Below are positions 63,936 to 64,000 of a DNA stretch of 64,000 nt, in pieces (within the stretch, counting starts at the first letter, position 1; every line of letters begins with the position of its first letter). The stretch lies in NCBI RefSeq assembly GCF_024125445.1, contig NZ_JAMXWM010000003.1:186001-250000 (forward strand), in the 5' to 3' direction. Under the pieces are notes generated by a model, which had not been told where the DNA came from, made no database searches, and was given only the letters and a program-made list of their open reading frames with translations. The translations under genes were made by a program, and so were the position numbers. This stretch comes from Sporolactobacillus shoreicorticis. Its GTDB lineage: Bacteria; Bacillota; Bacilli; Bacillales; Sporolactobacillaceae.

Positions 63936-64000
63936 TTGATTTTTTATTAATTTAACTTATAATTACTTATTGAAGATAGGCTTAAATAAAAGGAGCAACG
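63936..64000 (+). promoter_or_regulatory. Promoter and RBS of a plus-strand gene beyond the window
   Basis: TTGATT (63936-63941), 16-base spacer, TATAAT (63958-63963), and AAAAGGAGCAACG at the right edge. A gene probably starts within a few bases after 64000, divergent from levR. Confidence 0.7.

Overview
The window is a chromosomal segment of a low- to mid-GC, endospore-forming Firmicute. Spore formation is shown by a GerA-type germinant receptor operon, an alpha/beta-type SASP gene, YhaL and YdjO. Gene order around hit, trpP, ytxH, prsA, yhaL-yhaM-yhaN-yhaO, yhaX and ssp closely follows Bacillus subtilis. A LevR-controlled mannose-class PTS with a DUF956 gene and a broken enterocin-A-type immunity gene suggest a lactic-acid-type Bacillales such as Sporolactobacillaceae. 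That placement is inference from gene content, not a measured phylogeny.

Layout. 1-8.8 kb: 3' end of pckA, ytkD, a small FbpA-like gene behind an 18-codon leader ORF, the teichoic-acid exporter tarGH, a germinant receptor operon (small 2-TM gene, gerA, gerB, gerC) and ydjO. 9-14.5 kb: DUF402 and GNAT genes, a decayed glcF remnant, and the copper operon csoR-copA-copZ with a visible CsoR operator. 14.7-20 kb: glycerol regulon glpD, glpK, glpF and glpP, with leader terminators that look like GlpP antitermination targets. 20-27.7 kb: K+/H+ antiporter khtTU, a YitT protein, an MFS exporter with a divergent LysR gene, and two terC genes, the upstream one behind a yybP-ykoY manganese riboswitch. 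27.7-31 kb: liaFSR and a ferritin-like gene. 31-40 kb: ecsA-ecsB with an extra 558-codon membrane gene, hit, trpP, ytxH, ampS, a ypmS-like gene and prsA.

39.9-45 kb is the accessory part: two paralogous proteins of unknown function sharing IQIWRR and ITEK motifs, a decayed IS30 element, gene remnants, tandem palindromes, two small secreted proteins and a second IS30 fragment. 45-54 kb returns to the conserved yha cluster (yhaL, yhaM, yhaN, yhaO, yhaX, ssp), but a CssRS-type secretion-stress two-component system sits between yhaN and yhaM. 54-57 kb holds a beta-carbonic anhydrase, a cold-shock gene with a long leader, long gene-poor stretches and the immunity pseudogene.

56.7-64 kb is one regulatory unit on the minus strand: levR, an excellent sigma-54 promoter flanked by repeated GTGTATC motifs, then PTS IIB, IIAB, IIC, IID and a DUF956 gene. 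A sigma-A-type promoter and ribosome binding site at the right edge point to a plus-strand gene just outside the window.

Themes linking the genes are envelope and secretion (tarGH, liaFSR, ecsAB, prsA, cssRS), spore biology, catabolite-controlled carbon use (glp, lev and cre-like sites) and metal handling (cop, terC/Mn riboswitch, ferritin-like). I saw no rRNA, tRNA or CRISPR array.
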